A DNA stretch of 36,644 bases from Actinomycetota bacterium (GTDB lineage Bacteria; Actinomycetota; Acidimicrobiia; Acidimicrobiales; CAIXPF01): the NCBI GenBank assembly GCA_016870475.1, contig VGBO01000021.1:1-36644 (forward strand). The letters run 5' to 3'. The notes under the pieces were generated by a model. The model searched no databases. It was not told where the DNA came from and saw only the letters and a program-made list of their open reading frames with translations. The position numbers were made by a program, and so were the translations under genes. Position 1 is the first letter of the stretch; the number at the start of each line of letters is the position of its first letter. Of this stretch, positions 7,809 through 16,005 are shown piece by piece.

Positions 7809-9143
7809 CGCGGCGACCGCCTCGTGGTCGAGGTACTCGGCGAACTTGTCGAGCGCAGCACGCCGACGCGTGGGGACGTGCTCGGTCGGCACGTCGGTCG
7901 GCCGGTACCGCTTCAGCAACTGGCGGGCCACCGTCACGCGGTGCACCTCGTCGGGACCGTCGTAGATGCGTGCCGCCCGCGCTGACCGGTACATCTGCTC
8001 GAGCGGGAGGTCGGTCGTGTACCCGAGCGAACCGTGGATCTGGATCGCCCGGTCGATCACCTCGTACAGCACCTTCGCGCCCCAGAACTTGATGACCGCA
8101 ATCTCGGTGCGGGCATCGGAGTAGTGCCGGCCGGACTCGTGCAGGCGATCCATCGTCCACGCCGCCTGCAGGGTGAGCAGTCGCGCCGCCTGCATGTCGG
8201 CGTAGGAATCGGCGATCCACTGCTGGATCATCTGCTTGTCGGCGAGGACGGACCCGTGGCTGTACCGCGACAGGGCGCGCTCGCAGAGCATGTCGAACGC
8301 CCGCTGCGACTGGCCGAGCCAGCGCATCGCGTGGTGGATCCGCCCGGGGCCGAGCCGCTTCTGAGCGAGGGCGAACCCCTGGCCGACCCCGTCCGGGAAC
8401 CCGCCTACCACGCTGTCGAGCGGCACCCGCACGTTGTCGTAGACGATCTCGGCGTGCCCGCCCGGCTCACCGGTCCGGTGGTCGGGATGGCTCATCGTCG
8501 GGACGTCCCGCAGGATGTTCACCCCGGCGGTGCCCCGCGGCACGAGGATCATCGAGAACGCCTTGTACGGGCCGACCTCGTCCGGGTCGGCGGTGCGGCA
8601 CATCACGATGAGCAGCTCGGCGATCGAGGCGTTCGAGCTGAACCACTTGTGCCCGTTGATCACCCACTCGTCCCCGTCGCGCACGGCGGTCGTGGAGAGC
8701 AGCGTCGGGTCGGCACCCGCACCCGGCTCCGTCATCGAGAAACAGCTCCGGAACCGCCCGTCGAGCAGCGGCTGCATCCACCGCTCCTTCTGCTCCGGGG
8801 TGCCGCCGACCGCGAGGAGTTCGGCGTTGCCGGAGTCGGGGGCGTTGTTCCCGAAGATCGCCGGGGCGTACGCGCACGCACCGAGGATCTCGTGCATGAG
8901 GCCGAGCTTCACCTGGCCGAACCCCAGGCCGCCCATGTCGGGCGGGAGGTGCGCGGCCCACAACCCCTGGCGCTTCACCTCGTCCTTGAGCGGTGCCGTG
9001 ACCGCGGCGAACCGCTCCTGCCCGCCGGGTGCCCGCCAGTGGTCCTCGAGCGTCTCGAGCGGGATGATCTGCTCCCGCACGAACGTCCGCATCCAGGCGA
9101 GCTTCGCCTCGAAATCCGGCTCGGTCTGGAAGTCCCACGCCAT
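7803..9143 (-). CDS. Acyl-CoA dehydrogenase (FadE type)
   Basis: A 446-residue FAD enzyme of the acyl-CoA dehydrogenase family, oxidising an acyl-CoA to its 2,3-enoyl form. It begins MAWDFQTEPDFEAKL, the usual FadE opening. It contains CFSMTEPGAGADP (FAD/substrate segment), NGHKWFSSNASIAEL, an R-x-HHAMRWLGQSQRAFDM segment and the C-terminal IYDGPDEVHR. The position that is Glu in the YEGT motif of medium-chain enzymes is Asp here, as in the ACAD10/11-like group, so a larger or branched substrate is likely. ATG 9143 has GGGGGG upstream, and TAGCGT (9178-9183) is a probable -10 giving a leader of about 28 nt. Paralogue of the enzyme at 12049-13347. Confidence 0.92.
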   Translation of the reverse strand: MAWDFQTEPDFEAKLAWMRTFVREQIIPLETLEDHWRAPGGQERFAAVTAPLKDEVKRQGLWAAHLPPDMGGLGFGQVKLGLMHEILGACAYAPAIFGNNAPDSGNAELLAVGGTPEQKERWMQPLLDGRFRSCFSMTEPGAGADPTLLSTTAVRDGDEWVINGHKWFSSNASIAELLIVMCRTADPDEVGPYKAFSMILVPRGTAGVNILRDVPTMSHPDHRTGEPGGHAEIVYDNVRVPLDSVVGGFPDGVGQGFALAQKRLGPGRIHHAMRWLGQSQRAFDMLCERALSRYSHGSVLADKQMIQQWIADSYADMQAARLLTLQAAWTMDRLHESGRHYSDARTEIAVIKFWGAKVLYEVIDRAIQIHGSLGYTTDLPLEQMYRSARAARIYDGPDEVHRVTVARQLLKRYRPTDVPTEHVPTRRRAALDKFAEYLDHEAVAAG

Positions 9144-9177
9144 GTCGCCCCCCGGCAGTCCTGAGTTCTCCGGTCGC

Positions 9178-9183
9178 ACGCTA
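9178..9183 (-). promoter_or_regulatory. -10-like TAGCGT of the acyl-CoA dehydrogenase gene
   Basis: TAGCGT on the minus strand lies 35-40 nt before ATG 9143, allowing a short leader with the GGGGGG ribosome binding site. The same hexamer recurs before other genes of this window (for example 17822-17827, 23741-23746 and 27997-28002). Confidence 0.4.
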
Positions 9184-9210
9184 CCCCTGCGTCGGCGCGA
9201 AGATCGGCCC

Positions 9211-9723
9211 GTGCCCGCCACCGGCGACCCCGCCGACACCCCGCTCCGGCTCCGCCCGGCAGCACGCGCGCTCATCGTCGATCCGGACGACCACATCCTG
9301 CTCGTGCGGTTCGACGCCGCCGGGCGGCACATCTGGGCGACACCGGGGGGCGGCGTCGAGGCCGGGGAGACCGTCGAGGCCGCCCTCCGACGGGAGCTCA
9401 TCGAGGAGATCGGGCTGCACGACCCCGACATCGGCCCCCACCTGTGGACGCGAACGATCGTCCGACCCATGCCCGAACTCGGCTGGGACGGGCAACGGGA
9501 CACCGTGCACCTGGTGCGCACGGAACGCTTCGAACCTGCCCCGGCACTCAGTTGGGAACAGCTCCGCGCCGAGTTCGTCGGGGCGATCGCCTGGTGGCGC
9601 ATCGACGACCTCGCCGGACGGCTCGACGAGGCGGTGCGCACCGCACCGATGTCCCTGGTCGAGGTCGTACGGGCCGTCCTCCGTGACGGGCCGCCCCCGG
9701 TGCCCTTCGAGTTCGACCGTTGA
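9211..9723 (+). CDS. Nudix hydrolase
   Basis: A 170-residue protein with a perfect Nudix box at residues 47-69: G-x5-E-x7-REL-x-EE-x-GL, read here as GGVEAGE...RRELIEEIGL. It should hydrolyse a nucleoside-diphosphate-linked substrate in a Mg-dependent way; the short, generic flanks do not show which. The start is uncertain. GTG 9211 is the best in-frame choice, 6 nt after a -10-like GAAGAT (9199-9204), with no clear ribosome binding site. The reading frame extends further upstream only as an antisense shadow of the acyl-CoA dehydrogenase. Divergent from that gene and followed 43 nt later by the PhyH-like gene. Confidence 0.87.
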   Translation: MPATGDPADTPLRLRPAARALIVDPDDHILLVRFDAAGRHIWATPGGGVEAGETVEAALRRELIEEIGLHDPDIGPHLWTRTIVRPMPELGWDGQRDTVHLVRTERFEPAPALSWEQLRAEFVGAIAWWRIDDLAGRLDEAVRTAPMSLVEVVRAVLRDGPPPVPFEFDR

Positions 9724-9754
9724 GAACCGGCCGTCGCCGCCGGTGCAGCGCAGC

Positions 9755-9766
9755 TACGGTGCCCCC
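9755..9766 (+). promoter_or_regulatory. Leaderless promoter element TACGGT before the PhyH-like gene
   Basis: TACGGT (9755-9760) ends exactly 6 nt before ATG 9767, and the spacer GCCCCC contains no ribosome binding site. This predicts transcription starting at or next to the ATG. Confidence 0.5.
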
Positions 9767-10657
9767 ATGAGCCCGACCACGCTCGACGCCATCGACCTCC
9801 TCGAGGAGTTGCCGCCGCTGCGGACCGACCTCGAGGCGGCGAGGGCCGACCTCGACCGGCACGGTGTGACCCGGATCGCCGATGCCCTCGACGCCGACAC
9901 GCTCGCCGCGCTCCGCCGTCGCACCAAGGAGCAGGCCGCCGCCGAGGAGGAGGCCGGCATCGCGTTCCACGACGCCGGCGGCGCCAACCAGCGGCTGTGG
10001 AACCTGCCGTCGAAGGGCCGGGTGTACCGCGACCTGCTCACCCACCCGATCGTGCGCGACCTCGCCCGACACGTCCTCGAGGGCGACTACTGCCTCTCGA
10101 GCCACACGGCGAACATCGCCGGCCCCGGTGGCGAGGCGATGGTGCTGCACTCCGACCAGGGGTACGCTCCTCGGCACCTGCCGATCGCCCTCGCCGTGAA
10201 CTTCATGTGGATGGTGTCGGACTTCACCGAGGAGAACGGGGCCACGCGGGTGATCCCCGGCACCCATCGGGTGGAGGCCGAACCGCCCCGCGACGGGGAC
10301 CTCCCGACGCTTGCGGCGACCGGACCCGCAGGCACCGTGCTCGTCTTCGACGGTCGGGTGTGGCACGGGACCGGGGCGAACACCACCCGCGACGAACGTC
10401 GGACGGGAGTCCTCACCTACTTCTGCCGCCCGTGGCTGCGCCCGCAGGAGAACTTCACGGTGTCGACCCACCCCGACGCGCTCGCCGACATGGACGACGA
10501 GTGTCGCACCCTCCTCGGGTTCCGGGTGTGGCGCACCCTCGGCGGCGTGCAGGGCCCCTGGGGGACCGGAACCCACGACATGCTGCAGTTCCGCACCTCG
10601 GGGATGATCGACCGCGAGGCGACCCGCATCGGGGAGCTCCGGCCGACGGGCGCCTGA
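9767..10657 (+). CDS. Phytanoyl-CoA dioxygenase (PhyH) family protein
   Basis: A 296-residue Fe(II)/2-oxoglutarate oxygenase. The facial triad is visible as HSD (His128 and Asp130, in MVLHSDQGY) and a distal His200 in VWHGTGAN. An arginine pair at 211-212 (DERRTGV) can bind the 2-oxoglutarate carboxylate. Supporting family features are the N-terminal helix LDRHGVTRIADALDADTL and the ATRVIPGTHR strand. It should hydroxylate a lipid-like or acyl-CoA substrate in the cytoplasm. It is followed on the same strand after 26 nt by a crotonase, consistent with a shared catabolic role, though that gene also has its own -10-like element. Confidence 0.9.
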   Translation: MSPTTLDAIDLLEELPPLRTDLEAARADLDRHGVTRIADALDADTLAALRRRTKEQAAAEEEAGIAFHDAGGANQRLWNLPSKGRVYRDLLTHPIVRDLARHVLEGDYCLSSHTANIAGPGGEAMVLHSDQGYAPRHLPIALAVNFMWMVSDFTEENGATRVIPGTHRVEAEPPRDGDLPTLAATGPAGTVLVFDGRVWHGTGANTTRDERRTGVLTYFCRPWLRPQENFTVSTHPDALADMDDECRTLLGFRVWRTLGGVQGPWGTGTHDMLQFRTSGMIDREATRIGELRPTGA

Positions 10658-10670
10658 CCGGCCGATCGGC

Positions 10671-10683
10671 CACAATCGCAGGC
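10671..10683 (+). promoter_or_regulatory. Leaderless promoter element CACAAT before the crotonase gene
   Basis: CACAAT (10671-10676) ends 7 nt before ATG 10684 in the 26-nt gap after the PhyH-like gene. No ribosome binding site is present in the spacer CGCAGGC beyond a weak AGG. Confidence 0.4.
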
Positions 10684-11529
10684 ATGGCCGAGACCTCCGA
10701 CTTCACCCGCATCCGCTACGACCACCCCGTGGACGGCGTCGCCCGCGTCACCCTCGCCCGCCCCGAGGCGGCGAACGCGCAGGACCGCCGCATGCTCTAC
10801 GAGCTGAACGACGCGTTCGACCGGGCGAGCCGCGACGACGACGTGCGCGTGATCGTGCTCGCCGCGGACGGCCGCCACTTCTCCTCGGGCCACGACCTGC
10901 GCGACACCGAACCGCTCACCGCGTTCAACACGGTCGGCCCCTACGGCACCTTCGACGCCCCCGGCCAGGAGGGGTACATGGCCGCCGAGCAGGAGTACTA
11001 CCTCGGCTTCTGCTGGCGCTGGCGGAACCTGCCCAAGCCGACGATCGTGGCGGTCCAGGGCAAGGTCATCGCCGGCGGGCTGATGCTCGTGTGGCCCTTC
11101 GACATCGTGATCGCCGCGGACGACGCCAGCTTCGCCGACCCGGTCGTCGCGTTCGGCGTGAACGGCCACGAGTACTTCACCCACCCCTTCGAGGTCGGCT
11201 CCCGCAAGGCGAAGCAGATGCTGTTCACCGGTGAGGCGATGTCGGCCGCCGAGGCGCACCGACTCGGCATGGTGAACGAGGTCGTGGCGCGCGACGACCT
11301 CGAGTCCTTCACCCTCGACATGGCCGGCCGGATCGCCCAGCAGCCCCTCATGGGACTCAAGCTCGCCAAGATGAGCGTCAACCAGGCCCAGGAGAACATG
11401 GGCATGTGGAACTCGATCCAGGCGGCGTTCGGGCTGCACCACCTCGGCCACTCGCACAACTCGCAGCGGTTCGGCATGATCGTCGACCCGTCCGGGGCCG
11501 AACGGATCCGGGCGCAGGCGAAGCGCTGA
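10684..11529 (+). CDS. Enoyl-CoA hydratase/isomerase family (divergent crotonase)
   Basis: A 281-residue crotonase. The first CoA-binding loop is HFSSGHDLRD, and the second oxyanion loop is QGKVIAGGLMLVWPFDIVIA. Two features set it apart from the other four crotonases here. There is a long insert (roughly residues 78-115) rich in aromatic residues (YGTF, EYYLGFCWRWRN) between the first loop and the NLPKP segment. The usual acid-bearing loop is replaced by FGVNGHEYFTHPF. These changes suggest a specialised substrate or reaction. Downstream lies a hairpin shared with the convergent CinA-C gene. Confidence 0.86.
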   Translation: MAETSDFTRIRYDHPVDGVARVTLARPEAANAQDRRMLYELNDAFDRASRDDDVRVIVLAADGRHFSSGHDLRDTEPLTAFNTVGPYGTFDAPGQEGYMAAEQEYYLGFCWRWRNLPKPTIVAVQGKVIAGGLMLVWPFDIVIAADDASFADPVVAFGVNGHEYFTHPFEVGSRKAKQMLFTGEAMSAAEAHRLGMVNEVVARDDLESFTLDMAGRIAQQPLMGLKLAKMSVNQAQENMGMWNSIQAAFGLHHLGHSHNSQRFGMIVDPSGAERIRAQAKR

Positions 11530-11537
11530 CCGGGCCG

Positions 11538-11552
11538 GCGCGCTAGGCGCGC
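11538..11552. terminator. GC hairpin at the 11529/11543 convergent junction
   Basis: GCGCGC (11538-11543), loop TAG, GCGCGC (11547-11552) form a perfect 6-bp stem. The stop codon of the minus-strand CinA-C gene (11543-11545) falls at the base of the loop. There is no T-tract. Confidence 0.35.
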
Positions 11553-12052
11553 AACGCCTCGAGGAGGTTGCCGAGGGACGCCTCGGCGAAGGCCACCATG
11601 TTCGCCGTGCGGTCCGCCGACCCGGTAGCGAGTCGGCGGGTCCGCGGCGACCCGTCCGGCCCGACGGCACCCACCCAACCGTGACCGGGCGGATCCCCGT
11701 AGGGGTTGCCGTCCGGTCCGGTCGCGCCCGTCTCCCCGATCCCCCAGTCGGTCCCGAGGCGGAGACGGATCGCCGTCGCCTGGTACCGGGCGAACTCCTC
11801 GGTCGCGCCGCGCATCCCCTTCGGGGCCTCGGTCACCCCGCCGAGCAGCGCCCGCGACGCCGAGACGGTGTACACGACCGCACTCCCGACGAAGAACGCC
11901 GAACATCCGGGCACCGCGACGAGCGCTGCGGCCACGAGACCACCGGCCGCCGACTCGCACACGGCGATGGTCTCCCCGCGCTCACGCAGGAGGGCGCCCG
12001 CCTCGACGCCGAGAGCGAGCAGCCCGGCGGGGATCGTCGACCCGGCGGTCAT
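11543..12052 (-). CDS. CinA C-terminal domain amidohydrolase (PncC-like)
   Basis: A 169-residue stand-alone CinA-C domain, the nicotinamide-mononucleotide deamidase (PncC) family of the NAD salvage cycle. It shows the characteristic N-terminal block VCESAAGGLVAAALVAVPGCS, equivalent to the usual ESCTGG motif with the Ser retained and CT changed to AA. It also has FFVGSAVVYT and GIGETGATGPDGNPYG, the glycine-rich active-site region. The start ATG overlaps the TGA of the upstream acyl-CoA dehydrogenase by 4 nt (ATGA), so it is probably translationally coupled. The metabolic link between the two is not obvious. Confidence 0.88.
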   Translation of the reverse strand: MTAGSTIPAGLLALGVEAGALLRERGETIAVCESAAGGLVAAALVAVPGCSAFFVGSAVVYTVSASRALLGGVTEAPKGMRGATEEFARYQATAIRLRLGTDWGIGETGATGPDGNPYGDPPGHGWVGAVGPDGSPRTRRLATGSADRTANMVAFAEASLGNLLEALRA

Positions 12053-13347
12053 CCGGCGGTGACCTCGGCCTCGAGGACCGCGGCGAACCGGGCGAGCGCC
12101 TCCTCCCGCAACGTCGGGAGGTGGCCGGTCGGGAACATGCCGGGCGCCGGGGCGTACTCCGACAGCACGAGCCGGGCCAGCGTCGCCTTGTGCACCTCGG
12201 TCGGACCATCGGCGAGACCCATGTGGAACGACTCGATCACCATGCCGGCGAAGGGCATCTCGTTCGACACGCCGAGCGACCCGTGGATCTGCAGCGCCCG
12301 GGCGGCCACGTCGTGGAAGACCCGCGGCATGGCAGCCTTCACCGCCGAGATGTCCTTGCGGACCCGCTTGTAGTCCTTGTAGCGGTCGATCTTCCACGCG
12401 GTCTGAAGCACGAGCAACCGGAACGACTCGATGTCGATCCAGGACTGGGCGATCATGTCCTGCACCATCTGCTTGCGGCCGAGCATGTCGCCCTGCGTCG
12501 ACCGGCTGACCGCCCGCTCGCACATGAGGTCGAACGCGTGGCGCAGCTGGGCGACGGTGCGCATGGCGTGATGGATCCGGCCACCGCCGAGGCGGGTCTG
12601 CGCCACGACGAACGCCTGCCCGCGCTCACCGAGCATGTGGTCACGCGGGACGCGCACGCCGTGGTAGCGGATGTAGGCGTGCGTGCCCGAGTCGGCCGGC
12701 TGGTACCCGAGCGGGACGTTCCGCACGATCTCGATGCCGGGCATGTCCGCGGGCACGAGGAACATGGAGAACCGCTGGTACGGCGGGTTGTCCGGATCGG
12801 TGATCGCCATCACGATGTAGAACGACGCGAACCGGGCGTGCGAGCTGAACCACTTCTCGCCCTCGATCACCCACTCGTCGCCGTCGAGCGTCGCCGTCGT
12901 CGTGAACACCTTCGGGTCAGCACCCCCCTGGGGCTCCGTCATCGAGAAGCACGACACGACCTCGTTGCGCAGCAGCGGGGCGAGGAACCGCTCCTTCTGC
13001 TCCGGCGTGCCGTAGTGGGCGAGGATCTCGCTGTTGCCGGAGTCCGGTGCCTGGCACCCGAACACGATCGGTCCGCAGTGGGCGGCGCCGAGCAGCTCGT
13101 TGAGCAGACCGAGCTTGACCTGCCCGTAGCCGGGGCCGCCGAGCTCCGGTCCGAGGTGGCACCCCCACAGCCCGCGCTCCCGCACACGCTCCTGGAGCGG
13201 CGGGATCAGCCGGGCCCGCACCGGGTCGGCGAGGTCGAAGGGTTGGGCCACGACGTGATCGAGCGGCGCGACCTCCTCGGCGACGAAGTCGCGCACCCAG
13301 TCGAGCTCTGCCTGGAAGGCCGGATCGGTCTCGAAGTCCCATGCCAT
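12049..13347 (-). CDS. Acyl-CoA dehydrogenase (FadE type)
   Basis: A 432-residue paralogue of the enzyme at 7803-9143. It opens MAWDFETDPAFQAEL, has CFSMTEPQGGADPKVF in place of the GAGADP block, then EGEKWFSSHARFASF, GRIHHAMRTVAQLRHAFDL and the C-terminal LADGPTEVHKATLARL. The Asp in DGPTEVH again replaces the Glu of YEGT-type enzymes, as in ACAD10/11-like members. The start ATG 13347 lies 6 nt after a -10-like CATGAT (13354-13359) with no ribosome binding site. Its stop overlaps the start of the CinA-C gene. Likely role: first oxidation of an acyl-CoA thioester; substrate unknown. Confidence 0.92.
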   Translation of the reverse strand: MAWDFETDPAFQAELDWVRDFVAEEVAPLDHVVAQPFDLADPVRARLIPPLQERVRERGLWGCHLGPELGGPGYGQVKLGLLNELLGAAHCGPIVFGCQAPDSGNSEILAHYGTPEQKERFLAPLLRNEVVSCFSMTEPQGGADPKVFTTTATLDGDEWVIEGEKWFSSHARFASFYIVMAITDPDNPPYQRFSMFLVPADMPGIEIVRNVPLGYQPADSGTHAYIRYHGVRVPRDHMLGERGQAFVVAQTRLGGGRIHHAMRTVAQLRHAFDLMCERAVSRSTQGDMLGRKQMVQDMIAQSWIDIESFRLLVLQTAWKIDRYKDYKRVRKDISAVKAAMPRVFHDVAARALQIHGSLGVSNEMPFAGMVIESFHMGLADGPTEVHKATLARLVLSEYAPAPGMFPTGHLPTLREEALARFAAVLEAEVTAG

Positions 13348-13397
13348 GGCCGCATCATGGCACCGCGGGGGCGTGCACCGCGTCGGGCCGCGGCCGG

Positions 13398-13403
13398 TAG
13401 TGT
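13398..13403 (+). promoter_or_regulatory. -10-like TAGTGT upstream of the EamA gene
   Basis: TAGTGT lies 44 nt before ATG 13447, so a leader carrying the GGGGGA ribosome binding site is expected. Confidence 0.3.
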
Positions 13404-13446
13404 CACCGGGGTCGTCGGCCCGACCCGGCGGCGACGGGGGACGGCA

Positions 13447-14376
13447 ATGGGAGCGACGACACCGGCGACGGCCACCGCGGCGCGCAACGTCGCGACGAAC
13501 GCCCTGCTGCCCACGCTCGCCATGATCGGCGTCATCGTCGCGTGGGGGTTGGGCCCACCGATCTCGAAGCTGATCACCGCGCCGCCGCTCGTCACGGTGA
13601 GCTACCGGCTCACCATCTCCGTTCCGATCCTCTACCTGATGGTGCGGTTCAGCGGCGGCCGCGTCGACCGGGCGCTGCTCCGCCGGTGCCTCATCCCCGG
13701 CGTCTTCTTCGGCGCCAACCTCGCCATCGTGTTCGCCGCCTTCCAGGAGGCGACGATCGTGGTGATCTCCGTGCTCAACGCCATGCAGCCGGCGGTCGTG
13801 CTGCTCGCCGCCCGACCGCTGTTCGGCGAGCGCCCCGGCGCCTGGCACCTGTCGTGGACGGCCGTCGGGTTCGGCGGGACGGTCGCGGTCATCCTCGGTG
13901 CCGGCAGCGAGGTCCGCACCACGACCGCCGGTCTGGTGCTGTCGACGCTCGCGATGCTCACGTTCACCGCGTACTTCCTCGCGACGAAACGCGTGCGCGC
14001 CGGGTTGGCCGACGTCGGGGCGATCGAGTGGATGCTCGGGGTGAGCATCTTCGCCGTGGCGACCGTCGTCCCGATCACGCTCGCGACGTCGGACCGCGCC
14101 GACCTCCTGGCGGTCGCCGGATCGGACTGGCTGTGGATGGCGTGGGCCGTGCTCGGGACGGGCATCGCCGGGCACGTCCTCATGAGCTGGGTGCACCGGT
14201 ACATCCCGGTCTCCCGGTCCTCGCTCTACCTGCTCGCCATGAACGTCGTGGCGATCACGGCGGCATGGCCGATCCACGACGAGCCGGTCACGGTCGTCCA
14301 GGCGCTCGGCGGGCTCGTGGTGCTGGGCGCGGTCGCCGCGGTCGGGCGGCGTCCGCTCTCCCCGCCAGCAACGTGA
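13447..14376 (+). CDS. EamA/DMT-superfamily transporter
   Basis: A 309-residue inner-membrane protein with about ten predicted helices in two EamA repeats. The first repeat begins TLAMIGVIVAWGLGPPISK and includes the LNAMQPAVVLLAARPLFGER signature. The second includes VLGTGIAGHVLMSWVHRYIPVS and ends with VQALGGLVVLGAVAAVGRR. It probably exports a metabolite or amino acid. ATG 13447 follows GGGGGA. The last 89 bases overlap, tail to tail, the coding end of the RNA methyltransferase gene on the other strand. Confidence 0.9.
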   Translation: MGATTPATATAARNVATNALLPTLAMIGVIVAWGLGPPISKLITAPPLVTVSYRLTISVPILYLMVRFSGGRVDRALLRRCLIPGVFFGANLAIVFAAFQEATIVVISVLNAMQPAVVLLAARPLFGERPGAWHLSWTAVGFGGTVAVILGAGSEVRTTTAGLVLSTLAMLTFTAYFLATKRVRAGLADVGAIEWMLGVSIFAVATVVPITLATSDRADLLAVAGSDWLWMAWAVLGTGIAGHVLMSWVHRYIPVSRSSLYLLAMNVVAITAAWPIHDEPVTVVQALGGLVVLGAVAAVGRRPLSPPAT

Positions 14377-15442
14377 CGTCGATCCCGCCGTTCGACGTCC
14401 GCAGCACCGGCTGGAGTGGGAGTCCGGCATGGCCGGCGAGCCGCTCATCCGCAACGAGCATGCCGACCGTCCACCCGGCGAAGCGCTGAAGGAACACCTG
14501 GCCGGCACGCGCGTAGAGGTTGCGCAACTCGCCACCGCCGATGCGGACGCCGTACGGCGGGTTCGTGAGCACCGACCCGACGGTCCCGCCCTCCGGTGGG
14601 ACGAGGTCGGAGATGGAGGAGAGGCGGATCTGAACGTCGTCGCCGATCTCCGCCCGTTCGGCGTTCGCCCGCACCGCCTCGACTGCGCCGGCGTCCCGGT
14701 CGGCCGCGACGATCGCCACCGAGCCACCCGGGCGTTCGCGGTCGATCGCCTCACCCGTGACGCTCGCCCACGTCCCGGGACGGAAGGTCGGCCAGTCCGC
14801 GAACGCGAACCCACGCCCGGCGCCCGGAGCACGACGGCGAGCGAGCAGCGCTGCCTCGATGGGGATCGTCCCCGACCCGCAGAACGGGTCGACGAGCGGG
14901 GTCGAACCGTCCCACCCGGTCCCGAGCAGCAGCGCTGCCGCCAGGGTCTCGCGCAGCGGGGCCTTGGCGACCTCGACCCGCCAGCCCCGCTTGTGGAGCG
15001 GTTCGCCGGAGCTGTCGACGCTCAGGGTGAACCCGTCGCGGTCGACGCGCACCACGACGAGCGCGGCCTCACGCCCGTCGCCCTCCACCGCCGGCGGCCG
15101 ATCGGTCGCCCGGTGCAACCGCTCGGCGATCGCATCGGTGTGGTGGAGCGCCGACCGGTGTGAGGTCACCCGGAACGAGACCGGCCACCCGGGGAGCACC
15201 CAGTCGTCCCACGGGAGTGCGCTCGCGGCACGTTCGAGCTCGGCGAAGGTCGTGGCGGTGAACTCCGCGAAGCGGACGACGAGGCGGGTCGCCGTGCGGA
15301 GGTGCAGGTTGGCGGCGTAGAGCTGCCGCAACGTCATCCGAGCCGACACCCCGCCCCGTCCCGGTCGGGGTCGCGGGACACCGAGCGCGACGAGCTCGGC
15401 AGCCACGAGCGGTTCGAGCCCGGGGACGCACACGACGTACAC
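14288..15442 (-). CDS. THUMP-domain RNA guanine-N2 methyltransferase (RlmL/Trm14-like)
   Basis: 384 residues. The N-terminal ferredoxin-like/THUMP portion (about 1-155) opens VYVVCVPGLEPLVAAEL, typical of RlmL N-terminal and archaeal Trm14 proteins. It is followed by the UPF0020 methyltransferase domain with VDPFCGSGTIPIEAALLA (SAM-binding motif I) and LTNPPYGVRIG, the catalytic NPPY motif of N2-guanine methyltransferases. The target is rRNA or tRNA; which one is not decidable here. The last 20 or so residues (PRRPRPAPRARRAP) form a low-complexity tail encoded inside the convergent EamA gene. GTG 15442 is preferred by homology; GTG 15481 is a possible alternative and neither has a good ribosome binding site. 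Confidence 0.85.
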   Translation of the reverse strand: MYVVCVPGLEPLVAAELVALGVPRPRPGRGGVSARMTLRQLYAANLHLRTATRLVVRFAEFTATTFAELERAASALPWDDWVLPGWPVSFRVTSHRSALHHTDAIAERLHRATDRPPAVEGDGREAALVVVRVDRDGFTLSVDSSGEPLHKRGWRVEVAKAPLRETLAAALLLGTGWDGSTPLVDPFCGSGTIPIEAALLARRRAPGAGRGFAFADWPTFRPGTWASVTGEAIDRERPGGSVAIVAADRDAGAVEAVRANAERAEIGDDVQIRLSSISDLVPPEGGTVGSVLTNPPYGVRIGGGELRNLYARAGQVFLQRFAGWTVGMLVADERLAGHAGLPLQPVLRTSNGGIDVTLLAGRADAARPRRPRPAPRARRAPGRP

Positions 15443-15493
15443 CTCGAGCGGTGCGCTGGTCTGACCTCGGGTGGCGGGCACGACGGCGCAGGC

Positions 15494-15506
15494 TACCGTC
15501 GCCCCG
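15494..15506 (+). promoter_or_regulatory. Leaderless promoter element TACCGT
   Basis: TACCGT (15494-15499) ends 7 nt before ATG 15507 of the flavodoxin-like gene. The spacer CGCCCCG has no ribosome binding site. Confidence 0.5.
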
Positions 15507-15974
15507 ATGCGACGGATGCTCGTGGTCACCCAGCACCTGCACGGATCGACCGGCCTGGTCGGCGCTGCGGTCGTGCGGGGCGCCACCGATCCGGCGATCG
15601 GCGACGAGGTCGACGTGGCGTATCTGCCCGCCGTCGAGGTCGGCCCGGCCGAGGTGCAGGCGGCCGATGCGGTGGTCCTCGTGACGACCGAACGCTTCGG
15701 GTCCGTGGCCGGGCTCACGAAGGACTTCCTCGAGCGGATCTGGGAGCCGTGCCTCGCCACCACCCGGGGGACGCCGTTCGCCCTCGTGGTGCGCGCGGGG
15801 AACGACGGCGCGGGCACGGTGACCGCCGTGGAGCGGGTCGCCACCGGTCTGGCCTGGCGCACCGTGCACCCACCGCTGCTCGTCGTCGGCGACGCCCCGA
15901 CCCCCGCGCACCTCAGCGCGGCGAGCGAACTCGGCGCGACGGTCGCCGCAGGGCTCGCCACGCACCTGTTCTGA
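15507..15974 (+). CDS. Flavodoxin-like/NADPH-dependent FMN reductase-like protein
   Basis: A 155-residue protein with a flavodoxin-like fold. The phosphate-binding loop region is VTQHLHGSTGLVGAAVVRGA near the N-terminus, followed by VDVAYLPAVEV, an ADAVVLVTTERFGSVAGLTKDFLERIW segment (the usual flavin-proximal loop) and an FALVVRAGNDGAGT strand. It probably binds FMN and acts in electron transfer or quinone/flavin reduction. The match is weaker than for the protein at 20048-20485. ATG 15507 is used because TACCGT ends 7 nt before it; a second in-frame ATG is at 15516. Divergent from the RNA methyltransferase. Confidence 0.7.
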   Translation: MRRMLVVTQHLHGSTGLVGAAVVRGATDPAIGDEVDVAYLPAVEVGPAEVQAADAVVLVTTERFGSVAGLTKDFLERIWEPCLATTRGTPFALVVRAGNDGAGTVTAVERVATGLAWRTVHPPLLVVGDAPTPAHLSAASELGATVAAGLATHLF

Positions 15975-15993
15975 TCGCTCCGTCGAGAGATGC

Positions 15994-16005
15994 CAGAATC
16001 GACGC
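15994..16005 (+). promoter_or_regulatory. Leaderless promoter element CAGAAT before the RidA-like gene
   Basis: CAGAAT (15994-15999) ends 6 nt before ATG 16006, in a 31-nt gap that has no ribosome binding site. Confidence 0.4.

Noticed and set aside
12121-13446. Long plus-strand frame continuous with the EamA gene
   Set aside because: The upstream part is a shadow of the acyl-CoA dehydrogenase at 12049-13347. The transporter starts at 13447, after GGGGGA.
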